Assembly (NCBI GenBank): GCA_947473445.1
Contig: CANJEU010000086.1
Location: forward strand, 1-7,743
DNA length: 7,743 nucleotides
Reading direction: 5' to 3'
From: Fidelibacterota bacterium
GTDB lineage: Bacteria; Pseudomonadota; Alphaproteobacteria; Rhodospirillales; Rhodospirillaceae
The notes below the pieces were generated by a model that worked only from the letters and a program-made list of their open reading frames with translations, was not told the origin of the DNA and searched no databases. The position numbers were made by a program, and so were the translations under genes. Position 1 is the stretch's first letter. Each line of letters starts with the position of its first letter. This document shows, piece after piece, positions 6,401 to 7,743 of this stretch.

Positions 6401-6477
6401 ATCGGGTCCTAAAGCGGTATATTCTCGTGCCTTAACAATAGTGAGCCCGTGCCGCTCACGCCACCTTGGAAAGCGCG
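6401..6477. promoter_or_regulatory. Divergent intergenic region between DUF374 gene and small membrane protein gene
   Basis: These 77 bp separate two diverging starts. An AT-rich tatatt at 6418-6423, reading aatata on the other strand, is the only -10-like hexamer and could serve either direction. No good -35 partner is seen on either strand. On the plus strand GGAAAG (6468-6473) is a Shine-Dalgarno for ATG 6478. No hairpin, riboswitch or operator is recognised. Confidence 0.3.
6407..6410 (-). promoter_or_regulatory. Shine-Dalgarno deciding the TTG start of the DUF374 gene
   Basis: On the minus strand AGGA is followed by six bases and then TTG at 6400. The next in-frame ATG (6352) would remove 16 residues that look like the normal N-terminus, so the TTG is preferred. 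Confidence 0.55.
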
Positions 6478-6807
6478 ATGCCGTTTGTTCGGATACTTAT
6501 GTTGATCGTGGGCCTTCTGGCCCTTGCCGTTATCGGCTTCGCCGTGCTGCGGCCCGATCCCGCCGCCGAGCCGCAAGCCGAGATATCGCCCCCGCCGCGC
6601 GAACGTCCCGCGCTCGCGCCGGTACGCAGCGCGCCGCCCGCATCCATGAGCCCCGCCGATGCCTCAAGTCCGGCCGAAATGACAGCGCGCGAAACTGAAG
6701 AGACCGTGCGCCGTCTCCAGAAGGAACAGGAAAATCCGCAGATGATGGTGCCCGATGACATCGGCCCCATCGAAATCGCCCCAGACAGTGCCCCGCCGGT
6801 AAAATAG
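6478..6807 (+). CDS. Small single-pass membrane protein of unknown function
   Basis: I do not recognise this 109-residue protein. Residues 6-24 (ILMLIVGLLALAVIGFAVL) form one clear transmembrane helix with Arg at 5 and 25. About residues 26-70 are Pro/Ala-rich and probably disordered (SPPPRERPALAP). Residues of about 71-88 (TARETEETVRRLQKEQENP) form a charged helix, and the tail (MMVPDDIGPIEIAPD) is acidic. A signal-anchor with the soluble part in the periplasm is plausible but not proven. ATG 6478 is preferred over TTG 6466 because GGAAAG lies 4 nt upstream of it. The gene is alone on its strand, divergent from the lipid A pair, and its stop abuts that of the glycosyltransferase. The Shine-Dalgarno, helix and uninterrupted frame support a real gene; no function is assigned. 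Confidence 0.65.
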   Translation: MPFVRILMLIVGLLALAVIGFAVLRPDPAAEPQAEISPPPRERPALAPVRSAPPASMSPADASSPAEMTARETEETVRRLQKEQENPQMMVPDDIGPIEIAPDSAPPVK

Positions 6808-7743
6808 CTAGGCGGCGGTGGGGATCGCCTGTCCTGCGAAGTAACTTCCGGGCGGAAACGGGCGGACATTGTCGATGAACTGCGCCGTGCTGGCCGCCCA
6901 GGAGAAGTTCTCCGCATGTCGCCGGCAGGCCTCGGGCGAGGCCTTCAGCGCCTCGCGCACCGCGACCTCAAGATTCTCATGCAGGCAACCCACCGGCGCA
7001 TCGCCGATCACATCGCGCGGTCCTGCCACTGGATAGGCCGCCACCGGCACGCCGCACGCCAACGCTTCGAGCAGCACGAGGCCGAAGGTGTCGGTGAGGC
7101 TGGGGAATACGAACACATCGGCGGCCGCATAAAGGCGGGCAAGTTCTTCGCCTTGCTTCAATCCGACAAACAGGACGCCGGGATACTTCTTCGCCAGCTG
7201 TTCCAACTGCGGACCATCACCCACCACCACTTTACTCTTCGGCTCGGGCAAGGCGAGGAAGGCTTCGATATTTTTTTCCACCGCCACGCGTCCGCAATAA
7301 AGCGCGATGGGCCGCGGCAGGTTCAGAAAGTTCTTATTGCCCCGATTTTCTTCCCACGGCCGGAACAGGTGGGTATCCACGCCCCGGCTCCAGCGTTTGA
7401 GATTGCTGAAGCCGTGTTTGGCCAGCTCGTCTTCCACCGTCTGGGTCGCCACCATCACGGCCGAGGAATGTTTGTGGAACCAGCGCAGGCCTTTGTAGGT
7501 CAGCGCCGCCGGAATGGGCGAACGCGCCGCCAGATATTCCGGGAACTTCGTATGGTAGGCGGTGGTGAAGGGAATCCCTCGGCGAACGCAGTACCTTCGT
7601 GCGGTCAGTCCGAGGGGGCCTTCTGTCGCGATATGCACGACACAAGGCCGTAAACTTTCAATGATGCGCGCCATTTTGCGGCCCGGCAGCAGCGCAAGGC
7701 GGATCTCGGGATAAGTCGGGCAGGGGATACTCGTGAACTGCTC
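6808..7743 (-). CDS. GT4-family glycosyltransferase (MgtA/SqdX-like), 5' end outside window
   Basis: The frame runs from the right edge to a TAG at 6808, showing 311 residues that lack only the extreme N-terminus; the ATG at 7674 is internal. The N-terminal acceptor domain shows PCPTYPEIRLAL (7-18), HIATEGPLG (37-45) and TTAYHTKFPEY (60-70). The linker has SRGVDTHLFRP (119-129). The C-terminal nucleotide-sugar domain has LYCGRVAVEKNIEAFL (148-163), VVVGDGPQ (172-179), LYAAADVFVFPS (204-215) and TDTFGLVLLEALACGVPV (217-234). The last holds the GT4 donor motif as D218-x7-E226. Known enzymes with this TDTFG/PTYPEIR pattern include mannosyltransferases of the MgtA type and glycolipid synthases such as SqdX, so a lipid-linked acceptor at the inner membrane is likely. 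The exact sugar and acceptor cannot be read. The stop directly abuts the small membrane gene's stop, with no terminator between. Confidence 0.9.
   Translation of the reverse strand, partial: EQFTSIPCPTYPEIRLALLPGRKMARIIESLRPCVVHIATEGPLGLTARRYCVRRGIPFTTAYHTKFPEYLAARSPIPAALTYKGLRWFHKHSSAVMVATQTVEDELAKHGFSNLKRWSRGVDTHLFRPWEENRGNKNFLNLPRPIALYCGRVAVEKNIEAFLALPEPKSKVVVGDGPQLEQLAKKYPGVLFVGLKQGEELARLYAAADVFVFPSLTDTFGLVLLEALACGVPVAAYPVAGPRDVIGDAPVGCLHENLEVAVREALKASPEACRRHAENFSWAASTAQFIDNVRPFPPGSYFAGQAIPTAA

Noticed and set aside
5420..6412. A 330-codon plus-strand open frame opposite lpxK and the DUF374 gene
   Set aside because: It is the mirror of two motif-rich genes; its His/Arg/Ala-rich product has no domain or Shine-Dalgarno.
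7271..7277. An A7 run in the glycosyltransferase (A_AAA_AAT in frame) as a programmed -1 frameshift site
   Set aside because: It encodes the ordinary conserved Glu-Lys-Asn of the GT4 motif, no downstream stem is evident, and the zero frame continues through conserved sequence.
1..7743. A hidden defence, toxin-antitoxin, CRISPR or mobile system
   Set aside because: Both strands were read for nuclease-helicase pairs, small toxin pairs, transposase motifs, direct-repeat arrays and att-like duplications; none was found. All long frames are explained by housekeeping and envelope genes.

Overview
The window is a gene-dense, GC-rich piece of chromosome from a Gram-negative bacterium, most likely an alphaproteobacterium. 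The evidence is protein character: a PurD ending in an FCRRDIGWRA-type tail, an XseA ending in GQGSLL, an M23 peptidase with an N-terminal beta-rich domain, a DUF1801 protein with a lysine-rich tail, and a DUF374 acyltransferase beside lpxK. I cannot name the genus. There is no rRNA, tRNA, CRISPR array, insertion sequence, integrase or toxin-antitoxin pair. Codon use and GC look uniform, with no sign of recent transfer.

Layout, left to right. (1) 3-395 (+): the C-terminal part of a small FliL-like protein entering from the left edge. (2) 394-581: a repeat-rich intergenic stretch with three triloop hairpins and an 18-bp perfect palindrome, resembling a REP/BIME-type composite. (3) 582-1862 (-): purD, purine synthesis. 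It is divergent, across 48 bp, from (4) a three-gene plus-strand run: xseA (1911-3416), an exported M23 murein peptidase (3413-4225) and a DUF1801 protein (4229-4699). xseA and the peptidase overlap by ATGA; the DUF1801 gene follows 3 bp later with its Shine-Dalgarno inside the peptidase gene. (5) 4696-6400 (-): a lipid A module, a DUF374 acyltransferase followed by lpxK, overlapping by 14 nt. Its 3' end shares a CTAG with the DUF1801 stop. (6) 6478-6807 (+): a small single-pass membrane protein of unknown function. (7) 6808-7743 (-): a GT4 glycosyltransferase cut by the right edge, its stop directly abutting that of the small gene.

Functionally the window joins housekeeping metabolism (purD), DNA repair (xseA) and cell-envelope work (M23 peptidase, lpxK, DUF374 acyltransferase, GT4 enzyme). 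I do not see a new multi-gene defence or mobile system. The points most worth a second look are a 22-23-residue periodicity in the C-terminal helical arm of XseA (probable XseB docking sites), the palindromic composite next to purD, the coupled DUF374-lpxK pair without waaA between them, and the unrecognised small membrane protein.
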